A stretch of DNA of 64,000 bases from Xiphydria camelus (Eukaryota > Arthropoda > Insecta > Hymenoptera > Xiphydriidae): contig OY783192.1 of NCBI GenBank assembly GCA_963678675.1, forward strand, positions 24,136,875-24,200,874, written 5' to 3'. The position numbers and the translations under genes were made by a program. This document shows, one piece after another, positions 36,566 to 46,538 of this stretch (position 1 is its first letter; every line of letters starts with the position of its first letter). The notes under the pieces are model-generated. The model had not been told where the DNA came from, made no database searches, and saw nothing but the letters and a program-made list of their open reading frames with translations.

Positions 36566-37147
36566 GTGGAGGGGGTTTCTTTCGAATGAGGGATCATCCA
36601 CTTGTTGTTCCAAGAATCAAGCTGTACCTTATCGAGGAGATCTTTCGACGTAATGATTCCGAAACTTTTTTATCGAGAAATATATATTTCTAACATACGT
36701 TGGTGTTCATGGATATTGTAAAATATTGCAGGAATGTTACCAAAAAGTTACTTGCAAAAACGTGCTTTGTGGGGTGTGAATGATAATATTTTGTAATTTC
36801 CATCGTTATACCAGAGGCGAAGAAAAGATGAAATAGAAGTGAGGTACATGTACACTTCACGTTTGACAGGTCAGTATATAAATTAGAACTTGTGTGATAT
36901 TATAATACGAAAGAGGAAATATATCGATAAAGAAAAAATAATAATAATAAAGTAGTTACTCCGTTATTCTAATCCAATTCTATTGTATCCCTCATTTTCC
37001 TGCCACGATGTTGATTGTTGATAGCGGATGGATCAACCAATAAATTTGATTTTTCTTCACTATCAATAAACAAAGTCATGGCAGAAAAATAAGGGATATA
37101 ATGAAATTGGATTGCAATAATAGAGTAACTACTTTATTATTATTTTT
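36566..37147 (-). mobile_element. Deleted Tc1/mariner-related element fragment, reverse orientation
   Basis: Positions 36,570-36,618 are the reverse complement of a transposase segment also seen at about 43,288-43,336 and 49,660-49,710 (residues WFLEQQVD..SFERNP). The following 36,630-36,900 matches, in reverse, the non-coding 5' region at 42,690-43,010 and 49,110-49,410. The helix-turn-helix coding part present in those copies is deleted here. The segment ends in a palindrome of about 185 bp (36,953-37,140), whose sequence recurs at 47,655-47,845 and 48,890-49,082. It abuts the array directly and lies antisense to the outward-facing promoter 2. Confidence 0.65.
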
Positions 37148-38145
37148 GATGTGAAACATCTTATGCCGCGCTACGGCGGTGAGAACGGCTGTTAGCGTGG
37201 CGATTCCGTTAAGGATCCAGACGCTGGAATGGCAATACGCTAACTCGGGACGCATCGGCTCTCTCCGCCACGACTCGGTGCTCGACCCCTCGACCGTGTG
37301 CTCAGATTTCAGGACGGCTATTCTATAACTGAGTGAAAGCCTGTTCCCGTGAGAAGTGGGCGGAGTTCACTGGAAAAGTAAGGAGACTCCTAGTCGCTAT
37401 TCTCTAACTGCGGGAGTACGAAAATCGGGTGAACGTAGTTCCCGGGAGAATCGGTCTGCTCGGTCGGTCTGGTCGGGACGGCGATTCTAACCTATGTATC
37501 TACTTCTGTGACAGTGTGCCGCAGTTTACAGTTGGTTAATTTGCGTGTTCCAACAAACGATACACAGTAGTCCGGCGATCTAAGCAAACGCGGTCATGAG
37601 TATATTAATGACTTACATAACTGATTTGTGCGATGTAAATTTGTGTCTTAGTTATAAAAAGATATACTTGTATATAAGAACATTTTCCAGAGGTGCTAAT
37701 AGGAAAAGTAGTTCGAAAAAATAATTTAACAAAAAGCACATTTCCCTAATGCTTACAATAAAAGTCAAAAGCAGCTTAATAATTAAAAAAGATATAGGTA
37801 TTATACTGGTACCTAGTATTATTCCAAAATATGCATCCTTGAAAACGTACACTTATAAAAACGTACCTGAAACCAAGCAAATTGTTTTAAATAGAGAAAA
37901 CTGATTTCGTAACAATAAGACTGCGAAACCGTAAAAATTAAATATATTAAAATGGGACAAGAATGGCATGTAAAATGTTATATAATAATCAAGAGCATGC
38001 TTCAAACTATAACTTAAACCAAAAAATGTACGTATCTGAACTTAGCATCATAGTAAACAGTTATGAATTAATATGGACTTTTGACCTATTTCAGAACCAC
38101 TGTGCGATGGTCGGAATTCTGATTAACGATCCTTAGTAATTAGTA

Positions 38146-38600
38146 TCACCGCGATATACATGGTGTAACAGAGTAAGTATTACAACGTGAAACTGTAGAT
38201 TCCTTATGAAAGAAGAAAAAGATTTTTCCTCTTACAAAAATGTTCTGCAGGCTGTCGTTTTCTATATAAGGTAAAACAGGGTGAGTTGGCGAATGGAGTT
38301 GGCCCCTCGTTTCTATGGAAAGAAATGGAAACGAGGGGTCGACTTCATTCGCCAACTCACCCCGTTTTACCTTATTTAAACCACGAACTACTTGTTATTA
38401 GGTGTCAACACTCAAATCTGATAAAAATGGTTCGAGGTTTAAAGAAAAACGATTTTTTTTTTCAAAACTTTGACATCCTGTATATCGAAAACGAAAGCCC
38501 GCAGAACATTTTTGTAAGAGGAAAAATCTTTTTCTTCTTTCACAAGGAATCTACAGTTTCACGTTGTAACACTTACTCTGTTACACCCTGTATATAACTC
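38146..38600. repeat. Nested palindrome
   Basis: Outer arms at about 38,153-38,262 and 38,483-38,597 enclose a second palindrome with arms at about 38,267-38,315 and 38,328-38,376 (core GGTGAGTTGGCGAATG). The ORFs on both strands here encode near-identical peptides only because of this symmetry. The outer left arm also pairs with 39,566-39,636, so three copies of this stretch exist in alternating orientation. Confidence 0.85.
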
Positions 38601-38749
38601 GTTCACCAAAGCCCGTATAACCTCTTCAAGGGTTACTTTATTTTATAGCGGTAAATTCGAATATTCTATACTAATTTAGGACTGCTATTCTAACGAGAAA
38701 TAATGAGCGGAGAAACTGTTAATTTATAACCTACCGTCAAGTATTAACC

Positions 38750-38880
38750 ATCCTGTCTAATTCAAAGCGCATTTAGTTTATTCTCTCTTAACTCTGCTAT
38801 CGGTCGCTGATCCGTCTCGCGATAAACGGAATTCGACACAATGCTTCGAACCGTTTAATAGTATCACAGTCAGAAATACC
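38750..38880. repeat. Repeat segment with unoccupied TTAA site
   Basis: This stretch (CTCTCTTAACTCTGC..., GATAAACGGAATTCGACAC...) matches 41,535-41,631 and then continues through TTAA (38,855-38,858) into TAGTATCACAGTCA. At 41,632 the same TTAA is occupied by a 198-bp element before TAGTATCACAGTCA resumes at 41,838. It is therefore the empty-site paralogue for that insertion. Confidence 0.85.
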
Positions 38881-38949
38881 TCGCAAATCTATAGCTACTC
38901 TCGGATCGGAATCTACGAAACGGAACGGGGTATTTTTCGGCGAATCTAG

Positions 38950-39230
38950 GCTGCACGTGCGCTCGCAGTCCCGCACCATGCTCGGGAAGGGGTAATTACC
39001 AACCGCATCGGAAGAAGCCATTTCCCACAATACCGATTGTAATAGATACCGCTATACTTAGAATAATAAATCAGCTTTATAAAGGGAAGACAAGACGAAT
39101 CTAATAGATGGCCGGTCGGATTAACTTAATACCTGGCGTATCCAGGTACAAAGAATCGAACCGTCATTCGATGCAACATAACTCCTTTTATGGCCAGGGA
39201 CGAGCAACGACATCCTTGCCCACTCGAAAA
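38950..39230. repeat. Possible diverged relic of the array spacer
   Basis: By eye, blocks in the same order resemble array positions 1355-1640: CGCAGTCCCGCACC versus TGCAGTCCCGTACC, a shared GGTAATTACC/GCTAATTGCC step, TACCTGGCGTATCCAGGTA versus GCGTACCCAGGTA, and a shared TCGAA..TCATTC. Identity is perhaps 60% with gaps, so this is a tentative homology. Confidence 0.4.
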
Positions 39231-39263
39231 ATACAGTGGGGTAAAAAGTATTCATACACCACG
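39231..39263 (+). mobile_element. Tc1-like terminal inverted repeat end
   Basis: ACAGTGGGGTAAAAAGTAT followed by TCATACACC resembles the ends of insect Tc1-family elements (CAGTGG..AAAAGTATTCATACACC). Only one end is recognisable. The AT-rich sequence to about 39,400 may be its truncated body. Positions 39,400-39,560 hold nothing I can identify. Confidence 0.45.
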
Positions 39264-40660
39264 GTGAGGTACCGTTGAACTATGATTCACTTGCAAATAA
39301 TTGAAAATTGAAATAAATTAATATCTATATTGGCATCAAAATATAGCTTGTACTGTCACCTCTTTCAAATTATATATATTTTATTGAAGAAAAAATATCG
39401 GGCTTCTGTCGGTAGCTGAGCCGCGTCAAAGGAGTTTCCAGCACGAGCGATCGTGTGCTTCTCCAGAATATGGATCAAAGTACCTCAAGTACTGCTATGG
39501 ACATACCACAGCTGGTTATTTCAACTATTCCTAGGTGTTGCATATATATCGATGGCGAGAAAGATTGTTCTTCTTTCATAAGGAATCTACAGTTTCACGT
39601 TGTAACACTTACTCTGTTACACCCTGTATATCGCGGTGATACTAATTACTAAAGATCGTTAATCAGAATTCCGACCATCGCACAGTGGTTCTGAAATAGG
39701 TCAAAAGTCCATAATATTCATAACTGCTTACTATGATGCTAAGTTCAGATACGTACATTTTTTGGTTTAAGTTATAGTTTGAAGCATGCCCTTGATTATT
39801 ATATAACATTTTACATGCCATTCTTGTCCTATTTTAATGTATTGAATTTTTACGGTTTCGCAGTCTTATTGTTACGAAATCAGTTTTCTCTATTTAAAAC
39901 AATTTGCTTGGTTTCAGGTACGTTTTATAAGTGTACGTGTTTTCAAGGATGCATATTTTGGAATAATACTAGGTACCAGTATAATACCTATATCTTTTTT
40001 AATTATTAAGCTGCTTTTGACTTTTATTGTAAGCATTAGGGAAATGTACTTTTTGTTAAATTATTTTTTCCAACTACTTTTCCTATTACCACCTGTGGAA
40101 AAAGTTCTTATATATAAGTATGTTTTTGAATTATTTTATATCATTTAATAATGAATGTTTCAGTTTAATATATTTTTTTATTATGTTCCATTTACGTTAT
40201 CATAGTAGAATAAATATATGGTTAATTTTTGGTCTTTTATTTTAACAGTATATCTTTATAACTAAGACATAAATTTACATCGCACAAATCAGTTATGTAA
40301 CTCATTAATATACTCATGATCGCGTTTGCTTAGATCGCCAGACCACTGTGTATCGTTTGTTGGAACACGCAAATTAACAAACTGTAAACTGCGGCACGCT
40401 GGCGCAGAAGTAGGTAGGCTAGAGTCGCCGTTCTCCCGGGGAGCAGGCTGCTTCTCACGGTCTTGACCAGTAGAAGTAAGTTCACCCGTTTTCGTGCGAT
40501 GGGAGCGCTTCCGCAGTTACAGAATAGTGATTCCTTCACTCTCCTTGCTTTTTCAGTGAACATCGCCCGTTCCTCACTTAGAGAATAGCTGTTTAGGTAC
40601 ACGTTTCAACGGTCGGGCATGAGCTGGGCGAGGGAAGCTCTCACCCGTGGAACGGTCACT

Positions 40661-41282
40661 TCCCAGGTACGCTCACTCTCCCCGGAATTACAGAATAGCC
40701 GTCGAGACTCGCGGGAGGGCACAGAACCCCTCTCTCTACTCTGCCTTTCGCTCTCCTCCGACATAGTGCAGACCCGCAATAAATTCGTCTATTGCGGTGC
40801 ACGTGCATTTGTTCGGGGATAGCACCAACCGGACGGCGCCGAATCTGCGTACTCTCCCGGCGCCAATTCTCATGCTCCAGCTCGGTGGTTTCGAAGAATT
40901 TCCTTATCCCACGATGCATAGAAAAAAGCCGAAGCATACCCCTGCCCCGCTAGCCGCTTTTAAAATCAGTTACTGTTCGCAATTCTCTGTGTAAAGAGCA
41001 ACTCCTGCTCGAGACTCAATAGACTTTGATAATACAACGCCATTCTGACTGGTTATTGACATAAGGGTTAAAAATATAAAAATGCCGGTGATGTGTTGTG
41101 CAGATGGACTATTAGATACTTAGTTTTGATGTGTGATTGTTTTATTTTGCGCATCTCAATCGCCGTGCACGATCCCTATAGCGGAGCGTCGTAATGCGTT
41201 GCACGTTGCAAGTATTGTGGTTCAATATGAGAGTGATTGTGACAATATAAAACACCCAAAAAATATAATAACATAATATAAA
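40661..41282. other. No gene recognised
   Basis: Several open frames of 60-90 codons overlap on both strands at 40,620-40,990 but none resembles a known protein. A short GC-rich inverted repeat (GGCGCC cores) lies at about 40,835-40,862. The rest is unremarkable AT-rich sequence. Confidence 0.4.
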
Positions 41283-41426
41283 ACAGTTTTTATAGAAAAA
41301 TTGTTAGATGTTAAACATCGAAATTCCTCTTTGTAGAAAGTATGCGATAGGAAGGATGGACCACGCGTCCGTCGAAAGAACACGTGCACCAGTGCGCATT
41401 TGTATTTATGACTGTGATACTATTAA

Positions 41427-41508
41427 CCATTAGAGGACGGGGGTGGTCCCTTTAGGGGACCACCCTGTGAACACAAACTATTTTAAAAAAATCCCCGTCC
41501 TCTAAAGG
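41427..41508. mobile_element. 82-bp piggyBac-type MITE with TTAA duplication
   Basis: Flanked by TTAA at 41,423-41,426 and 41,509-41,512. The termini are CCATTAGAGGACGGGG and, inverted, CCTTTAGAGGACGGGG. TTAA target duplication with CC-starting ends is the hallmark of piggyBac-type elements; it has no coding capacity. An internal hairpin, GGTCCCTTTAGGGGACC, is visible. Confidence 0.75.
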
Positions 41509-41635
41509 TTAAACGGTACGAACCGTTGTGTCTAATTGAAAAAGAGCATTTAATTTACTCTCTCTTAACTCTGCCATCGGTCGCTGTTCCGTTTCGCGAT
41601 AAACGGAATTCGACACAACGGTTCGTACCGTTTAA

Positions 41636-41833
41636 CCCTTTCGCTGCGAACAGCGCCTTTAGGCGCCGTTAATTCGCTGCGAACAGCGCCTTTAGGCGCC
41701 GATCATTTGCTGTGAACAACGCCTTTAGGCGCCGTTCATTTGTTATCAGTGACTGCTCAATAATGCCCATTAAATCGTTTGTTTTCGACGCGTTTCGACG
41801 CAATTCATTTCTGAGCGCTCCACAGCGAAAGGG
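41636..41833. mobile_element. 198-bp piggyBac-type MITE with TTAA duplication
   Basis: TTAA at 41,632-41,635 and 41,834-41,837 flank termini CCCTTTCGCTG and CAGCGAAAGGG. The interior contains three 33-34 bp tandem repeats (about 41,639-41,740), each with the hairpin GCGCCTTTAGGCGC. The uninterrupted target at 38,855-38,858 confirms the boundaries. Confidence 0.88.
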
Positions 41834-41935
41834 TTAATAGTATCACAGTCATAAATACAAATGCGCACTGGTGCACGTGTTCATTCGACGAACGCGTGGT
41901 CCATCCTTCCTATCGCATACTTTCTACAATAGATA

Positions 41936-42350
41936 TTTTCATCACTCAGTGCGTAAAACTCGATTTCACGGGCGACCTCAACCTTGTCAACCTCGTATTT
42001 GACACTTAGTGACAAAAAATAGAATTCGTTATAAGGGCATTTCGCGTCGTTTTAACTCGTGTGGTTGCCGCACTCGCATCGCTCGTGCGGAAAACTTCAC
42101 ACTTGTTAAAAACGGCGCTTCACGCCCTTGTAATGAAAATATCTATTTCGTTATAAGGGCGTGAAGCGCCGTTTTTAACGAGTGTGGAGTTTTCCGCACG
42201 AGCGAAGCGAGTGCGGCAACCACACTAGTTAAAACGACGCGAAACGCCCTTATAACGAATTCTATTTTTTGTCACTAACAATAAGTGTCAAATACGAGGT
42301 TGACGGGGTTGAGGACGCCCGTGAAACCGAGTTTTACGCTCTGAGTGACG
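41936..42350. repeat. CpG-rich palindrome of about 415 bp
   Basis: Arms of about 190 bp centred near 42,143. The middle of each arm contains CGAGCGAAGCGAGTGCGG or its complement, and the ends contain TTTTACGC..CTGAGTGA. No TSD could be fixed. Non-coding. Confidence 0.8.
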
Positions 42351-42404
42351 AAAAGAAGAATTTCGATGTTTCACATCTAACAATTTTTCTATAAAAACTG
42401 TTTC

Positions 42405-42655
42405 TATGCATGTTTAGATTTTTATTTTATTTATTTCTTATACGCTAATATATTTGCATACATTTGAAACTGATAGTAAAAAACAAATTAAACAAAAAAT
42501 ATAAAATGGGTAACATCGAAACTGCTAGACTTAACAGAACCTAAACAATATTCAGAACAAAAATAATACAATACTATTATCACAAGACTCTCCATAAAAC
42601 ATAATTGAAAATGATCACTATTAAAACTAAATATTTTTGGTATTAGTCATTGGTC
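42405..42655. other. AT-rich sequence, nothing recognised
   Basis: Mostly A/T runs without open frames, tandem repeats or transposon ends that I can identify. Confidence 0.5.
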
Positions 42656-42679
42656 AGTTTTGAAGAATCTGGCAATCTG

Positions 42680-43440
42680 TGTGTTTCTTTATCGATATAT
42701 TTCCTCTTTCGTATTATACTATCACAAGTTCCAATTTATGTACCGACCTGTCACACGTGAAGTGTACATGTACCTCACTTCTCTTTCATTTCTTCTTCGC
42801 CTCGGGTGTAACGATGGAGATTACAAAATATCATCATTTACACCCCACAAAGCATATTTTTTCAAGTAACTTTTCCGTAACATTCCTGCGATATTTTACA
42901 ATATTCGTTAACACTACCGAATATATTTCTCGATAAATTCGCGAATGTTGCAAAACATCATAGAAATATTTCGGAATCATTACGTCGAAAGATCTCGATA
43001 AGGTACAGCTCGATAAGATTGTACTTGTCAAGGCTGAATTATACGGGGCTTTTATAATTATTTTATGCCGTCCCAGAAGAATACAAGTGCAGCAAAATAT
43101 CGATGCTGTGCTAGAAAGAATAAGGAATAACCCTCGAACGAGTGTTCGGGCTGTGGCAACAGAGGTTAGAATCAGCAAGTCCACGGTAGGGAGGATATTG
43201 AAGGATGAAAATGTTCATCCATTTAAAGCGATGCACATAAATGCACTCGAGGCAGCAGATCCAGCCCGCCGAGTGAACTAATGCAACTGGTTCTTGGAAC
43301 AACAAGTGGATGTTCCCTCGTTCGAAAGAAACCCCCTCAGGTTCACATACGATTTGGAGTCCTTCTGGATAGAATTGAACAGCAGCACGTTTATTTCTGT
43401 AACAAATTGTAAATAACACAATCATATCCAGCATTTCACT
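42680..43440 (+). mobile_element. Tc1/mariner-related non-autonomous element, copy A
   Basis: Begins with the dispersed segment TTTATCGATATATTTCCTC..., which also occurs at 36,900 (reverse), 47,862, 48,800 (reverse), 49,090, 53,575 and 53,790 (reverse). It continues through a non-coding 5' region into a truncated transposase relic (43,060-43,411). The same order, with the same 3' limit (GCATTTCACTATTTAAAATA near 43,430 and 49,807), is found in copy B at 49,083. This shows that the truncated form itself was duplicated. Confidence 0.65.
43060..43411 (+). pseudogene. Tc1/mariner-superfamily transposase, N-terminal DNA-binding fragment with stop codon
   Basis: The frame through 43,087 reads as a transposase helix-turn-helix region: NIDAVLERIRNNPRTSVRAV, then ISKSTVGRILKDENVHPF, a spacer, and ARRVN-stop-CNWFLEQQ. 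The pattern 'NPRTS.R..A...ISKSTV.RIL' followed by 'RR.NxCNWFLEQQ' is typical of Tc1/mariner transposases just before the first catalytic Asp. A TAA at 43,279-43,281 interrupts the frame; the sister copy has CAA at the same codon, so it is a C-to-T nonsense change. The frame resumes and runs to about 43,411, but the DDE/DDD catalytic domain is absent. Not functional. Confidence 0.65.
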
Positions 43441-43627
43441 ATTTAAAATATACCGAACTTACTCTACGTAGAAATTAAGAAACTATATTAATCTGAGTTA
43501 ACCAATTCTATACCGTCTGTCCCGGGCAGAACCGCACAGTTGCAGGGACCTTTTCGGCCGGGCTTGATCGGTATTCGAGCAACTTTTACCGATAGAAGTC
43601 GAGTCGGTAGTTAGATTTGGTATCAAT

Positions 43628-43739
43628 TCGGGAGATCGAAGCGTCTGACCTCGAAATCATGGATTTGTGAATTATGGTGAGTAATTACCATTATTCACAA
43701 ATTCACGATTTCGAGATTAGACGCTTCGATCTCCCCCGA
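43628..43739. repeat. 112-bp palindromic MITE
   Basis: Nearly perfect arms starting TCGGGAGATCGAAGCGTCT, centred near 43,683. The same terminal motif (GGGAGATCGAAG.. followed by CTAACCTCGAAAT) occurs at about 47,563, 56,553 and 57,685, linking this element to the outer ends of the large palindromes. Confidence 0.8.
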
Positions 43740-43939
43740 TAGCAAAGTGGCGCCACCTTGACTGCACACTACTTTCACGCGGTGCATTCGAGTGCATGCA
43801 CTGGGGTGTCCATCTGGACGTCCAGCGTGAAGTCACACTGCAGTCTCGCAGTGTAAGCACGGCGGAAAAAGTAGAATTTTGCAAAAAGGGGACGATAAAG
43901 TAGGACTTCCCGCCTGCCTTATCCGCCTACTAGAGAGTG

Positions 43940-44050
43940 TCGGTTTTTTTTTCTCAAACCCTACCCGGCCAGGACTCGAACCTGCGCTCTTTAGGAGATG
44001 CTTCGAGACTGGGAATGCTTTCACATTCTGCCAATTGCGAAATCGACTCT
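43940..44050 (-). repeat. tRNA-derived SINE-like element
   Basis: On the minus strand a near-consensus A box (TGGCAGAATGTG, 44,022-44,033) precedes a perfect B box (GGTTCGAGTCC, 43,972-43,982) by about 52 nt. A run of nine A (43,944-43,952) follows shortly after. Internal Pol III promoter plus A-run is the layout of a tRNA-derived SINE head. The acceptor stem does not pair, so it is not a functional tRNA gene. Confidence 0.5.
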
Positions 44051-44064
44051 TTGTGGTGGAGGTC

Positions 44065-44290
44065 GACTAAGAGTTATACATATAATATATCGATACCTGA
44101 AAGCAACTACTGTGACTAGTGAGATAAACCCGAAAGCCGATTTCGAGCTGTCAAACGTAAGCTAAAACCGGCCTTTATACAATGCAACACTGAGATATCT
44201 CGGCAAAAATATTTTAATATGGATACTTTTACGGCCTTATTCAGCACTTATCTGCCTAATCGGCATCAGTGATTCCTCATTGACCGTCGT
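44065..44290. repeat. Paralogue carrying unoccupied insertion sites
   Basis: Sequence from ATCGATACCTGAA (about 44,089) to the ATTTTAATATGG region matches 51,522-51,600 plus the flanks of two insertions there. It retains the intact target TA at 44,178-44,179 (for the 316-bp element) and the A|T at 44,209/44,210 (for the Helitron). 44,216-44,290 matches 53,696-53,775. Confidence 0.85.
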
Positions 44291-45415
44291 TACACCAGAG
44301 ACGAAGAAGAGATGAAATGGAAGTGAGGTCCATGTACACTTCAGGTTTTACAGGTCGGTGTATAAATTGGAACTTGTGATAGTACGAAAGAAGAAATATA
44401 TCGATAGAGAAAAAATAATGATAAAGTAATTACTTGATTATTGTGATCCAATTCCATTGCATCTCCTATTTTTCTGCCACGGCTTGTATTGTTGACAGAG
44501 AAGAAAAACCATCGATTCGTCCCGTGGTTGCATGACGCTGAAAACAAAAAATAGAATGATCACAAAGATATGTGTCCTTCATACGTAATCAAAGTGAGGT
44601 TAAAGCGGTAAGATAGAAAGTAACTTATCTGATGGCAATTCTTCTGAGATACTGCCGTCTCCTTTCCTACTCTTTATGCACAGGTAACCAGAGAAAAGTA
44701 GCACTGCATCTGTTCACTATCTCGATTATTCGAAAAAAATGCAAACGATTATCAAACTATACGAAGCTTCTGTCACATTCACCACTATTGAGATGACCGA
44801 TGTTTTTCGGGCTGAAACGTCTACTTCCTTCATTACTCCGATTACACTGAATGTTTACTTTTTATTAACAGGCGCGCCCGAGGATCGAAATAAACGCGAG
44901 GGAAATCGTTTCGCGAATGGGAATATTTTATTAACTTTGAAAAATATAACCAAACATTCAAGAAATATATTCTCTCACACACTCTAACATACGTTTGATG
45001 GCGTATGCGTGTTGTCGCATCTGTGTACACATTTTCGATCATGGCCGACTATCGCCGAAGGTAGGCGGAATTTTTCGGACATTTTGACATATATGTATTG
45101 GGGGAGAAATAGAATTCTCGACTTTTAGGCGCAAGGGGCGTAGCTTAGCGTTGCTAAGGATGAATCTCTGTTAATATGTAACTTATAAAATTTATTCTGA
45201 TCTCTATCAATAGAGAATAATCAATTTATATGGCGTAACTAAGCATAGTTTTGGTTATAACCATATATTTATTGAGAAAATTCGATGTAAAAATTGAGGG
45301 GCGGAGGGGGCAGACATTTTTCCTGTAAAGAGACAAGGGTGCCCGCGACATCAGCGCTGTCGTTTCTGACGAAACTACTTGAACGAACATGCTGCGAGAC
45401 ACTACCGTGTCTCTT
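44291..45415 (+). repeat. Long dispersed repeat D, copy 1 (about 1.1 kb)
   Basis: From about 44,380 the sequence matches 49,830-50,836 in the same orientation, 5.4 kb away, over about 1 kb with small indels; a partial third copy lies at 55,480-55,732. Contents include a half-copy of the AGTAATTACT..TTTCTGCCACG palindrome arm and a conserved GGGGCGTAGCTTAGCG stretch (45,134). Open frames are not conserved between copies, so I see no gene. Its end (ACTACCGTGTCTCTTGAT) is shared by copies 1 and 2. Confidence 0.75.
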
Positions 45416-45487
45416 GATAAACAGCAACCGGATACACGCTGTTCAGTTGTTTTAGTTCTACATTCTTGTAATCATGTGATCAGTGCC
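45416..45487 (+). repeat. Relic of the array promoter 2 / initiator segment
   Basis: Matches array positions about 1813-1884 at roughly 85%: GCAACCGGATACACGCTGTT against GCAACCGAATACACGTTGTT, TTCAGTTGT, then GTAATCATGTGATCAGTGCC against GTAATCAAGTGATCAGTGCC. The initiator TCAGTT is kept but the TATATAAA is replaced by TTGATAAA. It shows that this promoter segment exists outside the array. Confidence 0.8.
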
Positions 45488-46109
45488 AACAAAAATTGAT
45501 ACGTAAAATACTCTCCAAAAAAGATTTGAAATCAATTAAGATCGCCATGTTCAAGATTTATATATAAAAAGTAAAAGGCATCATTTGAAAGGAAAATTAT
45601 TGTAACTTGTTACTAAAAAATTCGACTAAAAAATGTATAAACAAATTTTCATAAAAAAAACTTGCCGCGTTTAAGTTTTCATATTTTGTCCACTATACCG
45701 AATAATTTGCAGTGCTTGGACGGTGCTAGAGTGATTCATAAATTGCACTGATGAAGTCAAATTCGAGAAATTCAGAAGGCACCCGCCTGATCGGTTTCTC
45801 GTGCGACGTTCGGTATACTGGTGGTATCATATAAGAGAGTGTATAAATTTATTTAAAATCATAAGTGCATAAACATCGAATGTAATTCTTTGTAAATTTT
45901 TTATTTTGAAGGAAAAAACGCGGCAAGTTCTTTTTTATGAAAATTTGTTTATAAATTTTTTTAGTCGAATTTTTTAGTAACAAGTTACAATAATTTTCCT
46001 TTCAAATGATGCCTTTTACTTTTTATATATAAATCTTGAACATGGCGATCTTAACTGATTTCAAATCTTTTTTGGAGAGTATTTTACGTATCAATTTTTG
46101 TTGGCACTG
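45481..46109. mobile_element. 629-bp fold-back element, ends CAGTGCCAACAAAAATTG
   Basis: Arms of about 195 bp (45,481-45,675 and 45,915-46,109) enclose a 240-bp centre. A weaker inner inverted repeat (CTATACCGAA / TTCGGTATA) is present. CAGTG termini recall hAT elements, but the flanking 8-mers do not match, so the family is uncertain. The left seven bases coincide with the end of the promoter relic. Confidence 0.7.
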
Positions 46110-46445
46110 AATGAACATGCCGCCTTTTTTACAGAGAATCTGTTATTGTAGGGGGATTTCACTACTTTTTGGAATTTATTCATGAGGAGAATACGTACAT
46201 GTAGAAAAATAGCTTTTTATTACCACAAAATTAAAGTCTCACATTTTATACCGATACGAGCCAATTAATTATAACCACGTTACTTTTGATTTATTCTCGT
46301 GACATTTTGAAAGGGATTTATAGACTAGAGAGCCCTTATATTTTTCACTTTGCCTTAGTATTTTGTAGAAATAAAACATATACCGCTTTCGACTTTACAG
46401 ACCATCGGATTTTTCTTATATTTTGGTCGTCTACAGAAATCCATG
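46110..46445. other. No gene recognised
   Basis: Starts with a short D-like stretch (TGAATGAACATGCCGCC) and is otherwise AT-rich. A 66-codon frame at 46,286 shows no resemblance to a known protein. Confidence 0.4.
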
Positions 46446-46538
46446 AAAACGTTTTACCTTCAACTCTAAGTATACTCTTCCAATGACCATGACGAATTGT
46501 TTCATAACATATTAAGATACCACTTATGACAGTATATA

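Larger units (their letters stand above)
37250..40660. mobile_element. Long inverted-repeat (fold-back type) element, about 3.4 kb
   Basis: A left arm of about 37,250-38,262 is repeated in inverted orientation at about 39,566-40,660, with small indels; for example 37,481-37,560 pairs with 40,353-40,428, and 38,151-38,262 with 39,566-39,636. The outer 300 bp of each arm are degenerate repeats, each holding CTATTCT.TAACTG or its complement (37,319; 37,399; 40,519; 40,579; 40,687). Long arms made of subterminal repeats fit fold-back transposons (FB/Galileo-like), but no transposase is present to fix the family. The 1.3-kb centre holds other repeats described separately. Confidence 0.6.
41283..42404. 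mobile_element. Nested inverted-repeat complex
   Basis: Outermost arms 41,283-41,328 and 42,358-42,404 enclose a second pair (41,338-41,426 and 41,834-41,925). Inside that pair lie two TTAA-flanked elements, and a separate palindrome (about 41,936-42,350) sits between the second and outer right arms. This reads as successive insertions into one original inverted-repeat element. Confidence 0.75.

Noticed and set aside
39130..39230. tRNA gene on the minus strand
   Set aside because: A partial B box (GGTTCGATTC) is present, but the A box is poor and no cloverleaf pairs.
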